Source: Bacillus sp. V3B (GTDB taxonomy: Bacteria; Bacillota; Bacilli; Bacillales; Cytobacillaceae). From it: a stretch of 64,000 nucleotides of DNA. A model generated the notes under the pieces. The model made no database searches. It saw only the letters and a list, made by a program, of their open reading frames with translations, and was not told the origin of the DNA. The position numbers were made by a program, and so were the translations under genes. This document shows positions 44,144 through 55,279 of this stretch, in pieces. Location of the stretch: positions 124,001-188,000 of the forward strand of contig NZ_JAETXM010000004.1 of the NCBI RefSeq assembly GCF_024494465.1, written 5' to 3'. Position 1 is the stretch's first letter; every line of letters begins with the position of its first letter.

Positions 44144-45374
44144 CATGCCTGTTGATTATCTAGTTTCTACCAATAAAATTGCATAAAAAAGAGAGATTCT
44201 CATGTAAAATAGTAGTCACCACAACAACATTTTACGAAATGAGGAATCTCTCTTGAACAAGCATAACACGATTTTTACACTCATTCAAAACTTTCTTTCC
44301 GAAGCCGAACTTCAAGCGATTTTGACTGAATTCAACTATGTTGATTCGGCACGCAAATGTACCGTTTCAACGCTCATTTCGTATTTAATTGGCGCTGCGA
44401 CAAACAGATGGAAAAGTTTACGTCATGCAGCCGATGTTGTTGGTCTAGCATGGGACTTGTTTCGGTTGATCATTCATCACTTTCAAAACATCTAAAAACA
44501 CTGAATTATGGCATTATAAAGCGTATTTTTGAAGTCGTTGTCGGCAAGTTAAATCGTGCTGCACGCCGAACATTAAAGATGCCCAAAACGCTTCTTTCAG
44601 TTGATTCCACAACAATTACCGTTGGGAAAACGCGCTTACCGTGGGCGATTTATCATGGCGAACGTTCAGGTATTAAATGGCACGTGAGTTTCACGAATGA
44701 AACAGCCATGCCCCTTCAAGTCGTGGAAACAACGGGCCTGAAACATGATGGTCCAGTCGGTGGAAATTTGGAAGACGCGCGCTTCATTCTTGTTTGTGAT
44801 CGTTCCTATTTTTCTATTGAAAAAGTCGATCGCTATTTAAAAGACAACATCCAATTGAACCGTAAAAAGTTGCTCAAAGGCTGTCGTACCATGGATTCGA
44901 ATGTGACCGCTGATTTTACCTGCACACTGGGAACCACTCAAAAACAAACAAAGAAACGTCATCTTGTCGTGCAATTTACAGATCACGAAGGCAGAGAAAT
45001 GCGCGTCGTGACGAGTTTAATGCATATCACAGCGGAAGAAATTGCCGGCATGTATAAATCACGCTGGGCAATTGAATCATTTTTTCGCTAGATCAAGCAA
45101 AACTTAAACGTGCCCGTGTTATTTGGAACAACGAAAAATGCAGTGTTCAATCAACTATTCGCAGCACTCATTGCCTTTGTTTTACTCAAGTTTCTTCACG
45201 TTCAAGGAAGTAAGAAAAATAATGGTAAACCCCTATCATTCGCAGGCTTTAGTCGCCTACTTATTTGTGATGCTCTGCCACTTGAATGGCAGATTGGCGT
45301 GAAAGAAATAGTACCATTTCATCGGGAAATAGGTCAGGTGGGCATTGTATAAATTTGGTTAATCAACATGCGTG
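44144..45374. mobile_element. IS4-family element with 9-bp target duplication
   Basis: The left end CATGCCTGTTGATTA and the inverted right end CACGCATGTTGATTA form imperfect terminal repeats. TTTTAATAT flanks both sides (44135-44143 and 45375-45383). The length is 1231 bp. The left end carries a hairpin (GAGATTCTCATG region) before the transposase. It is the parent type of the MITE at 36341-36621. Its transposase is defective. Confidence 0.85.
44253..45352 (+). pseudogene. IS4-family transposase, frameshift plus TAG
   Basis: The first 70 residues (MNKHNTIFTLIQNFLSEAEL onward) are in one frame. A shift near 44455 moves to the frame that holds the catalytic parts: LLSVDSTTITVGKT, FILVCDRSYFSIEK and YKSRWAIESFF. 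The latter is the YREK motif, within which TAG at 45089-45091 replaces a codon, most likely tryptophan. The frame then continues (IKQNLNVPVLFGTTKNAVFN) to 45352. Repairing two bases would give a complete enzyme of about 365 residues. Confidence 0.85.
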
Positions 45375-45429
45375 TTTTAATATGTGCATATCATAAGAAA
45401 TGTCTATAGAAATAAGTGGGGATGATTTT

Positions 45430-46395
45430 ATGAAAACAGCACTGATTACTGGCATAACAGGACAGGATGGATCTTATTTAGCTGAATTTTTATTAAGCAA
45501 GGGCTATAAAGTATATGGACTAAAAAGAAGGACTGCTACTCCTAACGTTGGGAATATCAAGCACTTATTGGATCAGATTGAGCTAATATCTGGTGATTTA
45601 TTGGATTTACCTTCATTAATGAAGGCAATAAAAATTTCAAGCCCTGATGAAGTTTATAATCTAGCTGCTCAATCGTTTGTTGCAGACTCATGGGAACAAT
45701 CGATTTATACTGGTGAAGCTACAGCACTGAGTGTAACAAATATGTTAGAGGCGATTAAACTAACAAACCCCGACATTCGTTTTTATCAAGCTTCCAGTAG
45801 CGAAATGTTTGGTAAAGTTGTTGAAATCCCTCAAAAAGAAACGACGCCTTTTTATCCTCGCAGTCCGTACGCTGTAGCAAAAGTATATGGACACTGGATA
45901 ACAGTTAACTACCGTGAAAGTTACGACATGTATACCTGTTCGGGGATATTATTTAACCATGAGTCACCTAGAAGAGGATTACAATTTGTTACAAGAAAAG
46001 TAACAGATGCCGTGGCGAGAATCAAATTAGGGCTGCAAAAAGAACTTCGTTTGGGAAATCTTGATGCAAAGAGGGATTGGGGTTATGCAGGTGATTATGT
46101 TAAAGCGATGTGGATGATGCTTCAACAGGATGAACCAAACGACTTTGTGATTGCAACAGGTGAGACACATTCTGTAAAGGAGCTTGTGGAAGTTGCCTTT
46201 AACTATGTTGACCTAGATTGGGAAAAATATGTTGTTCAAGATCCTAAACTAATCCGGCCGGCTGAAGTGGATCTATTATTAGGGAACCCTCAAAAAGCCA
46301 AAGAAAAACTTGGCTGGAAACCAGAAGTTTCTTTTGAAGAGTTGGTAAAAATGATGATTGATAGCGATTTAAAAAAGGTAAGTGCTGAAATGTGA
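45430..46395 (+). CDS. gmd: GDP-mannose 4,6-dehydratase
   Basis: Converts GDP-mannose to GDP-4-keto-6-deoxymannose, the first committed step to GDP-fucose. 321 residues of extended SDR fold. Visible are [20 protein letters not shown] (NADP motif TGxxGxxG), the conserved [18 protein letters not shown], the [10 protein letters not shown] Tyr-x-x-x-Lys pair, [16 protein letters not shown] (a Gmd signature), [18 protein letters not shown] and [14 protein letters not shown] 45430 is chosen because the upstream frame to 45400 is not Gmd-like and GTGGGGAT precedes it. It lies directly behind the IS4 element and upstream of two sulfotransferase genes and fcl. Confidence 0.95.
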   Translation: MKTALITGITGQDGSYLAEFLLSKGYKVYGLKRRTATPNVGNIKHLLDQIELISGDLLDLPSLMKAIKISSPDEVYNLAAQSFVADSWEQSIYTGEATALSVTNMLEAIKLTNPDIRFYQASSSEMFGKVVEIPQKETTPFYPRSPYAVAKVYGHWITVNYRESYDMYTCSGILFNHESPRRGLQFVTRKVTDAVARIKLGLQKELRLGNLDAKRDWGYAGDYVKAMWMMLQQDEPNDFVIATGETHSVKELVEVAFNYVDLDWEKYVVQDPKLIRPAEVDLLLGNPQKAKEKLGWKPEVSFEELVKMMIDSDLKKVSAEM

Positions 46396-46529
46396 AATGA
46401 TTGGAACTGAAACTTAAGAACAATAATTATGGTTATACTATCATCTGGCTTTAGAAATAAACACTAAAATTTCATGCAATAACAACATTTTAGGGTCTAT
46501 ATCATAAATAACAAAATGTAGGTGAAATA

Positions 46530-47267
46530 ATGGATAAAAATGGAAAAGTTGTATTATTTCTTCATATACCGAAAACAGCAGGATCTACCTTAAAATCTAT
46601 TTTAGATAATCAGTATACCTCACTAGAAAGAATGGATTATTATGGCGGAGATTTCAGTAAATTTATCAATGCTGCTAAAAATAATCCTAATTTAAAATGC
46701 ATAAACGGACATTTCCGGTTTGGTATTCACAAGCGAATACAAAAGCCGTTTTGTTATGTAACAATGCTTCGTCATCCGATTGAACGGGTTCTTTCAACTT
46801 ATTATTACATCAAAAGGCCTAATCACACAAAAAATAACATGGTAAAAAATATGAGTATCGAGGATTTTGTTGCTTCAAAAGAAGCTTGGGCTAATCATAT
46901 GGTATCTAATTTGCAAACGACTTACGTGTCAGGTAGCACTCCCCCAAATCTAGAAGTGGCAAAAAAAAACCTGGAACAATATTTTGATGTAGTTGGCATT
47001 ACTGAAATGTTTGATCAATCGTTATTTTTAATGAAGAAATCATTCGGTTGGAAAAATATAGATTATAAGTCTGAAAATATAACAAAAAACCGTCCGACAA
47101 TTAACGAACATTCGAAAGAAGTTATTGACTTAATTACACAAAAAAATCAACTGGATTTGAAATTATACAAGTTTGGAAAATACCTTCTTAATCAAAAAAT
47201 AGTTAACCTAGATCATAAAACAAAGGTAGAGATGAATAAATTCTTAGGTGATATAAAACGATACTAG
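46530..47267 (+). CDS. sulfotransferase family protein (Sulfotransfer_2 type), no. 1
   Basis: 245 residues. The PAPS 5'-phosphosulfate loop is LFLHIPKTAGSTLKSIL (residues 9-25). The 3'-phosphate motif is YVTMLRHPIERVLSTYYYI, with Arg and Ser as in carbohydrate sulfotransferases. No signal or membrane anchor, unlike Golgi enzymes, so it would work in the cytoplasm on precursors. ATG 46530 follows GTAGGTGAAA. It lies between gmd and a second sulfotransferase gene, with PAPS supplied by cysC/sat at 58-60 kb. The acceptor is probably a glycan sugar, which is inference. Confidence 0.85.
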   Translation: MDKNGKVVLFLHIPKTAGSTLKSILDNQYTSLERMDYYGGDFSKFINAAKNNPNLKCINGHFRFGIHKRIQKPFCYVTMLRHPIERVLSTYYYIKRPNHTKNNMVKNMSIEDFVASKEAWANHMVSNLQTTYVSGSTPPNLEVAKKNLEQYFDVVGITEMFDQSLFLMKKSFGWKNIDYKSENITKNRPTINEHSKEVIDLITQKNQLDLKLYKFGKYLLNQKIVNLDHKTKVEMNKFLGDIKRY

Positions 47268-47322
47268 TTCAGTGCATTTAAAAATAAATAGAAGAAAAAA
47301 TTTAGAAAGTAGGTATCTTTTT

Positions 47323-48063
47323 ATGACTACTATCCAAAATTCTTCATTACCAACAATTTTCCATATTACACATGAAAAAAGTGGATCACAATGGATAAGA
47401 GCGATATTAACACAGTGTGTTCCAAATAAAATTGTGAATCCGGAATGGGACTATAGTCATTTTTTTAAACATCCAATTCAACAAGGGAAAATTTACCCAG
47501 CGTTATTTTTAACAAAACAACAGTTTTACAGTGTAAAGTTACCTGCAAATTATAAAAAGTTTATTATTATTCGAGATTTAAGAGATACTTTTATATCATT
47601 ATATTTTAGTCTAAAAATAAGTCATGTTATAAATAATTCTAACATGAAAAATGTAAGAGATCATCTAAATTCACTTAGTCTAAATGAAGGGCTGAAATTT
47701 ATGATCAACTCAGCCATGTTAGATCATGCCAAAGATATACAAGCTTCATGGATTAATAGTGGTGAAAAAATAATCAAATATGAAGATTTATTAAGGCGAG
47801 ATGTTCAAATATTAGAAAAATTATTAATTCACGAGTTCAAACTACCAATCCCTACAAATCAGCTTAAGGAAATCATTATTAAAAACCAATTTAGTAATAT
47901 TACGGGGAGGAATCCTGGTGATGAGGATATAACAAAGCATAGTCGAAAAGGTATACAAGGTGATTGGAAAAACTATTTTACGGAAGAAGTTAAAAGGTTG
48001 TTTAAAGAAAAGTATGGAAATCATTTAATAACAGCAGGGTATGAAACCAATAAGGAATGGTAA
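47323..48063 (+). CDS. sulfotransferase domain protein (Sulfotransfer_1 type), no. 2
   Basis: 246 residues from ATG 47323 (the GTG at 47272 lacks a binding site). The PAPS loop is THEKSGSQWIRAILTQ. The 3'-phosphate region is FIIIRDLRDTFISLYFS. The C-terminal motif RKGIQGDWKNYFTEE is the classical RKGxxGDWKNxFT of cytosolic sulfotransferases, which binds the PAPS 3' phosphate. It is clearly distinct from sulfotransferase no. 1. The genes are adjacent in the same direction, 55 nt apart, and probably cotranscribed with gmd. Confidence 0.88.
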   Translation: MTTIQNSSLPTIFHITHEKSGSQWIRAILTQCVPNKIVNPEWDYSHFFKHPIQQGKIYPALFLTKQQFYSVKLPANYKKFIIIRDLRDTFISLYFSLKISHVINNSNMKNVRDHLNSLSLNEGLKFMINSAMLDHAKDIQASWINSGEKIIKYEDLLRRDVQILEKLLIHEFKLPIPTNQLKEIIIKNQFSNITGRNPGDEDITKHSRKGIQGDWKNYFTEEVKRLFKEKYGNHLITAGYETNKEW

Positions 48064-48242
48064 TAAAAAGTTGGAAAAATGATGTATTAAAATGGTGGTT
48101 TTTGGAATAAAGAAATCGTTTTTTTGATTAACATCCTTTATAAAAAGGGGTTATTTTCCAGTTTTGTTAGAAAGGTACCTCTATATAGATTATTGTAGGG
48201 ATAGTACGGTATATATATAAAACTCCAGTTAGGAGGTAAGTA

Positions 48243-49493
48243 ATGGAAAATAAGAGAGACTTACCATTAGTAAGTATAATTACACCCTCTTTTAATCAAG
48301 CGAAATTTATTGAAGAGACTATAAAAAGTGTACTTAGTCAAGATTATCCAAATATTGAACATATTGTAGTTGATGGTGGTTCAAAAGATGGTACTTTAGA
48401 AATTCTAGAAAGATATAAACCTTCTCTAGAGGGTCGTTTTCGTTTTATCTCTGAACCAGATCAAGGGCAATCGAATGCTATAAACAAAGGACTAAAAATG
48501 GCTAAAGGAGATATTATTGGGTGGTTAAATTCTGATGATACCTATTTACTTGGAGCAGTTAAAAAAGGAGTAAACGCTCTTCAAACACATCCTGAGTGGG
48601 CAATGGTATATGGAAGAGGATATTATATTAATGAAAAAGGAAGTATTTTATATCCTTATTATGTTAAGCCAAATAATGATAAAAAAAGCTTGTTTGAAGA
48701 TTGTTCTATTTGCCAACCTGCTACATTTATTAAGAAAAATGTATTAGATGGAGTAGGTGGAGTTGATGAAAATTTAGACTTTTGTATGGACTATGATCTT
48801 TGGATGAGGATAGCTAAACAATATACTATGGGTTTTATCGATGATTATTTGGCAAATGCCAGAAAACATCCTTCGGCAAAATCCGTAAAGAATTGGTTAG
48901 ACATTGGATTACCAGAAATATTTAAAACCTGTATAAAGCATTACGGGACTGTATCAAACAAATGGCTTACTTATTATTTAAAAACAAATCATTCAAAAGG
49001 TAAATTATGGATTATCAAACGATTTAAATCCCATTCCATTTTTAAAAACAGTCCGTTTATTGTAAAGATGAATCGTTATGACGATTTATGGGTTCCTCCA
49101 AATTTTCGTATTTTAATTAAAGTAGAATCTCAACATCCTCTTTACATGTTGTTAATAAAGGGAAGAAATCATCATAACTTCAAAAATTTGTCCATATCTG
49201 TAACAGTAAATGGAGAAAAATCGCAAAACTATTCAATAACAACAAGAGACTTTTCTCTAGAGATACCAGTCTATTCAAATATTGCGGATAGTGTTGTTAA
49301 CATTACTAGCAATAAACATATTATTCCTTCAGACCTTGGGTTAAGTTCCGATAAACGTTCCTTAAGTTTTATTGTTGATGAAGTGATCCCGCTACCACAA
49401 TTAGAATACAATTTTATGAAGATATTAAAAAAAGATTTAGTGTTAGTTGAGAAATGGCTTCAAAATAATAGAAAGGTAGATCCCTTTGAATGA
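48243..49493 (+). CDS. GT2 family glycosyltransferase with extra C-terminal domain (paralogue B)
   Basis: 416 residues, start ATG 48243 behind AGGAGG. The GT-A part has SIITPSFNQAKFIEETIKSV, HIVVDGGSKDGTL, GWLNSDDTY, YGRGYYINEKG, CQPATFIKKNVLDGVGGVDE and CMDYDLWMRIAKQY. A linker (about 230-270) leads to a beta-rich domain. In it FRILIKVESQHPLYMLLIKG aligns by eye with the same region of paralogue A (HLKVSINTYPQKPLHAIIIK) and with that of 50545-51759. It lies between the sulfotransferase genes and fcl. Confidence 0.88.
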   Translation: MENKRDLPLVSIITPSFNQAKFIEETIKSVLSQDYPNIEHIVVDGGSKDGTLEILERYKPSLEGRFRFISEPDQGQSNAINKGLKMAKGDIIGWLNSDDTYLLGAVKKGVNALQTHPEWAMVYGRGYYINEKGSILYPYYVKPNNDKKSLFEDCSICQPATFIKKNVLDGVGGVDENLDFCMDYDLWMRIAKQYTMGFIDDYLANARKHPSAKSVKNWLDIGLPEIFKTCIKHYGTVSNKWLTYYLKTNHSKGKLWIIKRFKSHSIFKNSPFIVKMNRYDDLWVPPNFRILIKVESQHPLYMLLIKGRNHHNFKNLSISVTVNGEKSQNYSITTRDFSLEIPVYSNIADSVVNITSNKHIIPSDLGLSSDKRSLSFIVDEVIPLPQLEYNFMKILKKDLVLVEKWLQNNRKVDPFE

Positions 49494-49514
49494 ATAATAT
49501 AAAAATAAAAATGA

Positions 49515-50471
<957 letters not shown>

Positions 50472-50544
50472 TTTGGTTAGGTAAACGGTTGCTTGATCAC
50501 AAAAAATGGAAAAAATTCTAAACGTAAGATAAAGGGGGGTAGGG

Positions 50545-51759
50545 ATGAATCAACCGCTTGTAACAGTGATTACTCCGTCTTTTAATCAAGGTATGTTTAT
50601 CAAAGAGACAATTGAAAGTGTACTTCAACAAGATTATCCTTTCATTGAATATATTGTTATTGATGGCGCTTCAACTGACAATACAGTTGAAATCTTAAAT
50701 CAATATAAGGGTAAAATCAAATGGATTTCTGAACCCGACCAAGGACAAACAAATGCTTTAAATAAAGGTCTTTCCATGGCTAATGGAAGTATTATAGGGT
50801 GGTTAAATTCTGATGATCTTTATTGTCCCGGAACAATAAAGAGAGTTGTAGAAGCCTTTCAACAAAATTCAAATGTATCTGCTGTGTATGGTCCGGTAAA
50901 ACAAATTGATACAAACGGCAAATATTTTGGTGATTATAAGGGTGAAGAATTTAAGTATTCTTGGTTGCCACATATATGTTTTATTCCTCAACCAACATGT
51001 TTTATGAAGAAACAGATGCTTGTAGATGTCGGAGGGTTTGATGAGACGTATAAGCACTGTATGGATTATGAATTATGGATGCGAGCGGGTAAAGACTATA
51101 AATTTATGAAACTTGATTTGCCTCATTTAGCATGTAATCGGAATCATTCAGACAACAAGACTCATACGCAGTTTCGTACAAATGGTTTATTTGAAATATT
51201 TAGAAGTAGCTTTCAACATTTTCAATTTATATCAGATCAGTGGATTAATAAGTATTTCGATTTTTATCCAGACACAAAGCTAATCAATTTTATGGAACTT
51301 TGGAAAAAGTATGGGGCAATACCGACAATGCCTTCACTTGTTTCTTTAGATAGGTATTCCGATTATTGGGTCTCCCCTAAGTTTTATTTTACAGTTACGA
51401 ATTCATCGAAACATCCAGTAAAATATATTCATCTTGTAGCGGGTGTGAATCCCTATTTAGAAGAACAAAAGGTTTCTATTTTTATAAATGAAAAGTATTT
51501 AACGAAAATAACGATCAAAGCTGAAAATTTTGAAGAAATAATCTCTCTAAATGACCTAGAATCTACCTCGCCAAAACTACACTTTAAATTAATTTCAGAC
51601 AATGTGCTTATTCCCAAAAATCATGGTGTATTAGATGAACGTTCACTTGCATTTCTCCTTTTTAATATTGTTCCTTATTCAAAATTTGAATATGATATGT
51701 ACAATTTTCTAAAGAATAAAGACAAATTTGTTAGTAATAAATCAAATTTTTATCGGTAA
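50545..51759 (+). CDS. GT2 family glycosyltransferase with extra C-terminal domain (paralogue C)
   Basis: 404 residues, start ATG 50545 after AAAGGGGGG. The catalytic half has TVITPSFNQGMFIKETIESV, YIVIDGASTDNTVEILNQY, GWLNSDDLYCPG, YGPVKQIDTNGK, PQPTCFMKKQMLVDVGGFDE and CMDYELWMRAGKDYKF. The C-terminal beta-rich domain begins near residue 270 (YWVSPKFYFTVTNSSKHPVK) and has the LDERSLAFLLFNIVP segment, which matches DKRSLSFIVDEVIPL of paralogue B. It is the most diverged of the three. It follows fcl by 73 nt. Confidence 0.88.
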   Translation: MNQPLVTVITPSFNQGMFIKETIESVLQQDYPFIEYIVIDGASTDNTVEILNQYKGKIKWISEPDQGQTNALNKGLSMANGSIIGWLNSDDLYCPGTIKRVVEAFQQNSNVSAVYGPVKQIDTNGKYFGDYKGEEFKYSWLPHICFIPQPTCFMKKQMLVDVGGFDETYKHCMDYELWMRAGKDYKFMKLDLPHLACNRNHSDNKTHTQFRTNGLFEIFRSSFQHFQFISDQWINKYFDFYPDTKLINFMELWKKYGAIPTMPSLVSLDRYSDYWVSPKFYFTVTNSSKHPVKYIHLVAGVNPYLEEQKVSIFINEKYLTKITIKAENFEEIISLNDLESTSPKLHFKLISDNVLIPKNHGVLDERSLAFLLFNIVPYSKFEYDMYNFLKNKDKFVSNKSNFYR

Positions 51760-51913
51760 AAATATAAAATTGCTAACTTCTTAGTTTAAAGTGTTGGTGA
51801 ATGATTCCCTTAATGATTATTTAAACAAATACCTATTAATATAGGTTAATTTTGTTTGAGCTAATAATCGAAGATATAGGACTAATGTGAAAAAAAAATT
51901 GGAAGGTGATTTT

Positions 51914-52558
51914 ATGCCATATTATAGTCAAATTGGGCAGGATAAATATACGAACGAAAAGATCTTTAAAGGTATGGAAAATGGTTTCTTTGTGGACGTT
52001 GGTGCACATGATGGAATTGAGTTAAGTAATAGTTACTTTTTTGAAAAAGTTAAAGGTTGGAAAGGTATTTGTATTGAACCATTACCTGAAGTATACAAAT
52101 TATTGAAAAAAAATAGAAATTGCATTTGTATAGAGGGAGCAATCTCCACCCAAAATGGGTATCAGGATTTTTTACAATTACAGGGCGATATTGCTATGCT
52201 TAGCGGTCTGGAGAATAATTATGATAACAGACATAGGGCTAATGTAAACCGTCGAATTAAAGAATCTGGTCAAAATCCTAAGATTATAAAAGTTCAAACC
52301 TTTCCGCTACAATCTGTATTGAACCAATATAATGTTACCCATATTGATCTGCTAAGTATTGATACTGAAGGTTCTGAATTACAAGTACTTCAATCAATTA
52401 ATTATAATAAGGTAAAGATTGAATGTATTATTCTTGAAAATGGTTTTAATGATGAACATGTTAGAGATTTTTTATCAGGTAAAGGCTTCAAATTAGTGAA
52501 AAGATTATCTTGGGATGACGTATATCTTCATAAAAACAGTAAGTTTTCACATAATTAG
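51914..52558 (+). CDS. FkbM family methyltransferase
   Basis: 214 residues from ATG 51914 with GGAAGGTGAT upstream. The frame beginning at 51887 reads through that site. SAM-binding motif: GFFVDVGAHDGIELSNSYFF. Acidic loop: CIEPLPEVYKLL. The segment IDLLSIDTEGSELQVLQSIN is the FkbM signature. YYSQIGQDKYTNEKIF at the start is also typical. Such enzymes O-methylate sugars. It is last gene of the gmd-fcl run and is followed by a terminator, so the glycan may be methylated as well as sulfated. Confidence 0.88.
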   Translation: MPYYSQIGQDKYTNEKIFKGMENGFFVDVGAHDGIELSNSYFFEKVKGWKGICIEPLPEVYKLLKKNRNCICIEGAISTQNGYQDFLQLQGDIAMLSGLENNYDNRHRANVNRRIKESGQNPKIIKVQTFPLQSVLNQYNVTHIDLLSIDTEGSELQVLQSINYNKVKIECIILENGFNDEHVRDFLSGKGFKLVKRLSWDDVYLHKNSKFSHN

Positions 52559-52589
52559 TTAGATCAAATTAACGTTATAAAGAAAAAAT

Positions 52590-52641
52590 GTACCCTCCCA
52601 TTGAAAATTGTTAAATAGTATTAATTGGAGGGTACTTTTGA
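52590..52641 (+). terminator. intrinsic terminator after the FkbM gene
   Basis: GTACCCTCC (52590-52598) and GGAGGGTAC (52627-52635) with a long AT-rich loop, followed by TTTTG. The 230 bp that follow hold no gene I can support. Confidence 0.65.
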
Positions 52642-52874
52642 AAGTAATTAAAATTTTATATATCAACTAAAAAATAAAACAAACACTATAGAAGATTATG
52701 TTGTATAGGCCTTGTGTCTGTTTTAACTTACTCATATGAACTATTTTTATAGAAACAAGTATTTAAAGTTAATATTTTTGAATTTTCAAAAAATAGTGAA
52801 TCATCCTTATAAGAAAAAAGCAGTAATATGAACAATATTTTTTAATCCAGACGAAACTAAGGGTGAATAATTAA

Positions 52875-53787
52875 ATGAAGATAAATATTTTTGGGGTAGG
52901 ACGATCAGGTACAAAAGCAGTTCAACTATATTTAGCATATTTAATTGCAAGCAAGGAAGGGGTTGTTAAAGTAAATTATGAACCATATTATTGGTTGAAC
53001 CGAAAACTAATATGAACCATATTATTGGTTGAACCGAAAACTAACTGGAATATATCAAAATGGTATACACTCTCATATTAACTCCGACTTAATTAATACA
53101 GATGGGGTTCTTACCGAAGATCATTCTAATTTTCTTTCAAGTCTGCTTCCTGCAAATATCAGTACCGTAACAAAATTTATAAGGGCTAATGGTCGAATTA
53201 AAGCCATTAATAAAATTATGAAACCAGATTATACGGTTGTAATCATTAGAAATCTTTATGACGTTTTGAACTCATTATCAAAGTTTAAATGGGATTTATT
53301 AGGGAAGGGATTACCCTACCCAAATGATTGGGATAGGTTAATTATTGAAGTTCAGGAAAAAAATATTATTTCTGAAAATGATCTTAAACAATATCTACAA
53401 AATATAAAGAATAGCATGGATAAAAATGCACTCTATTGGTATGTTATGAATTTATCAGCATTAGCTAGTTATGAAGAGGTAGATTTTTTCTTGGATTACT
53501 CTAACATTTGCCAAATTGAAAAAGTTGCGAAACATCTTCATCTGTTTGATCAGAATATCAAACCAATTACAGATGAAATGTTTGAGGGGAAGAAAATATG
53601 TGAAGACTCCTTACTTGTTGAAGCAGATGAAAAACAACTTCAGTTATTAAATGTACAAAAAACTAGTGTTGGTACTATTGATAAGGTTGGAATTGATTTC
53701 AATGCGGGAGAAAAGAGCCGAAATGAAAGGTCTAATTTCAAAAAGGAACCTATTATGAATGATTTATATAAATTTTTTAGATATTAA
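52875..53787 (+). pseudogene. sulfotransferase-like protein no. 3, interrupted by a 34-bp tandem duplication
   Basis: The first part starts at ATG 52875 and reads MKINIFGVGRSGTKAVQLYL, with a P-loop-like PAPS site, up to YEPYYWLNRKL, where it stops. The second part resumes in the next frame from the repeated YEPYYWLNRKL-coding DNA. It runs to 53787 with YTVVIIRNLYDVLNSLSKFK, which resembles the 3'-phosphate motif. Removing one 34-bp copy restores a single protein of about 292 residues. The family is distant from nos. 1 and 2, so sulfotransferase is a probable but not certain call. Confidence 0.7.
52978..53045. repeat. 34-bp direct tandem duplication
   Basis: Copies at 52978-53011 and 53012-53045 differ only in the last base. 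As 34 is not a multiple of three, the reading frame changes by one. No spacer separates the copies. Confidence 0.95.
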
Positions 53788-54030
53788 AACAAGACTAACT
53801 AAAAATGAAAAAAATTACAAAAAAGTATAAATTTAACTGGTAATCATGTAACATATTTTGATGATTATAGATAAGTACGATCTTTAGGAAAAGGAAATTT
53901 AGTCTAGATTTTGTCTCTTTAAAAGTTTTAAAAATTATTTTTATAAAATGAGGAGCCCTGTAATTTAAAAGAAGAGTTATTTTTTAATAAAAGTTCAAAC
54001 TTTACTTATACCAGTCATAAAAGAAAAGAG

Positions 54031-54280
54031 GATTAACGGTTAAGGATGAAGTCTTCCTAAATAGTGAAAAAAATTTATTATGGAGTGGTATATTGTAGAA
54101 GAACTGTATGGAAATGATGAAAAAGCAGAAGCACAGCTTGTCTATCAAACCAAGACCTTCATCATACGGGAGTTAAAAAGCTATATAGACATGGGGATGT
54201 GTATGTAGCCGGTGTAGCCGGTCCAATCTGATTATTAAACCGTCCTAAACATGGATTATTTTAAAAGTTTTATATGGACT
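54031..54280 (+). pseudogene. ATP sulfurylase remnant, central part
   Basis: DNA and broken frames match sat at about 59394-59635. GATGAAGTCTTCCT is shared exactly. Later come EAQLVYQT, then GVKKLY-like and LNRPKHxDF-like remains with frameshifts and stops. It is clearly diverged from the intact sat, so it is an old second copy rather than a recent duplication. The sequence 53788-54030 before it has no recognisable gene. Confidence 0.8.
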
Positions 54281-54330
54281 TAAATAAAAAAGGTAATGTT
54301 TGCCCATTTAGGACTTTTCCTCTCACCTGA

Positions 54331-54427
54331 ACTTTTTACAATAAAAAATATGCTCAAAAAACATCGGTTTGATACTAATGGCAACAGGCTTGAATTGGCT
54401 AAGAATTTTTCTTGCATCAAAGGTGCC
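54331..54427 (-). pseudogene. ATP sulfurylase remnant, distal part, inverted
   Basis: Read on the minus strand this gives GTFDARKILSQFKPVAISIK followed by PMFFEHIFYCKK. It matches [20 protein letters not shown] and [13 protein letters not shown] of the intact enzyme. It lies 50 bp from the plus-strand remnant, so the ancestral gene was split by an inversion. Confidence 0.82.
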
Positions 54428-54474
54428 TTAATAATTTAGTATAACTAGATATTTCAATGAAGTATTAGTTTATG

Positions 54475-54638
54475 ATGCTAGTATATTTTCATGGACACAT
54501 CTTAGTTAGGTTTTTCCATATTTGACTAAAATGTAAATGAAAGGATGTGTCCTTAATTCGATCAATCATACAGAAAAAGTACCGTCCTTATTCAAGTAGG
54601 TAAACAGTCGAAGAACGTGAGAACCTAATCGGTCGAGA
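54475..54638. repeat. 164-bp inverted repeat, left copy (IS3-family end)
   Basis: Nearly identical, in opposite orientation, to 57076-57239. It contains GGACACATC and GGATGTGTCC in inverted positions and reaches into the coding part of an IS3 orfB (ending at GGTCGAGA). The segment 54639-55279 to its right holds only hairpins and AT-rich sequence. Confidence 0.8.
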
Positions 54639-55012
54639 TTAATTTTTTGATTTTGTTTAAAATTCATTGTGGAGTCCTCCTTGGTTAGCAAATTAGGGGT
54701 CAATTCGGCGAGATTTGACACCCCGTATCATACCAAGAGGGCTCTTTTTTGTTCAAGTCTCCGAAAAAACTTCTAACAGGAATGCTCCTTTCTTAACTGT
54801 TATTGATATATCCATCAGTATTATATTTAGATAATTGTTAAATTACCCCTATTAAATCAATTTGTATGTTTATCCACTCCAATTTAAGATAAAAGGAGGA
54901 TGTTGTTCGCAGAATAAAAAGAAATATATATATGCGTAGCTATTTTTGGCTACAGGTTAAGAACATAAGTAAGCAAGATTCTCCTTATTGTAGCTTGACA
55001 AAACATGAAAAG

Positions 55013-55060
55013 ATTACGAAACACTTATACTGTGCAAAGTTAAGTGTTTCGTAACCTTTT
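55013..55060. terminator. intrinsic terminator-like hairpin
   Basis: ATTACGAAACACTTA (55013-55027) pairs with TAAGTGTTTCGTAAC (55041-55055), followed by CTTTTT. No gene directly upstream is intact. Confidence 0.65.
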
Positions 55061-55279
55061 TCTAATAATGGCTTTTAGAAATTTCTTGATTCCAAGATTA
55101 AAAACCCCATTTTGCGAAAAGCCAATGAATGCAGTTGACAATTTTCTGCTCTTTTAAAAATGAACAAAGTGATAATTTCGCTCTATCCTTTGACTGCCTA
55201 TAAATTAGGATATTTAAACTTAATATATGTTAGAACTATTAGACTCTACTAAAGTGATATGTTTAAATTAGTGATATGT

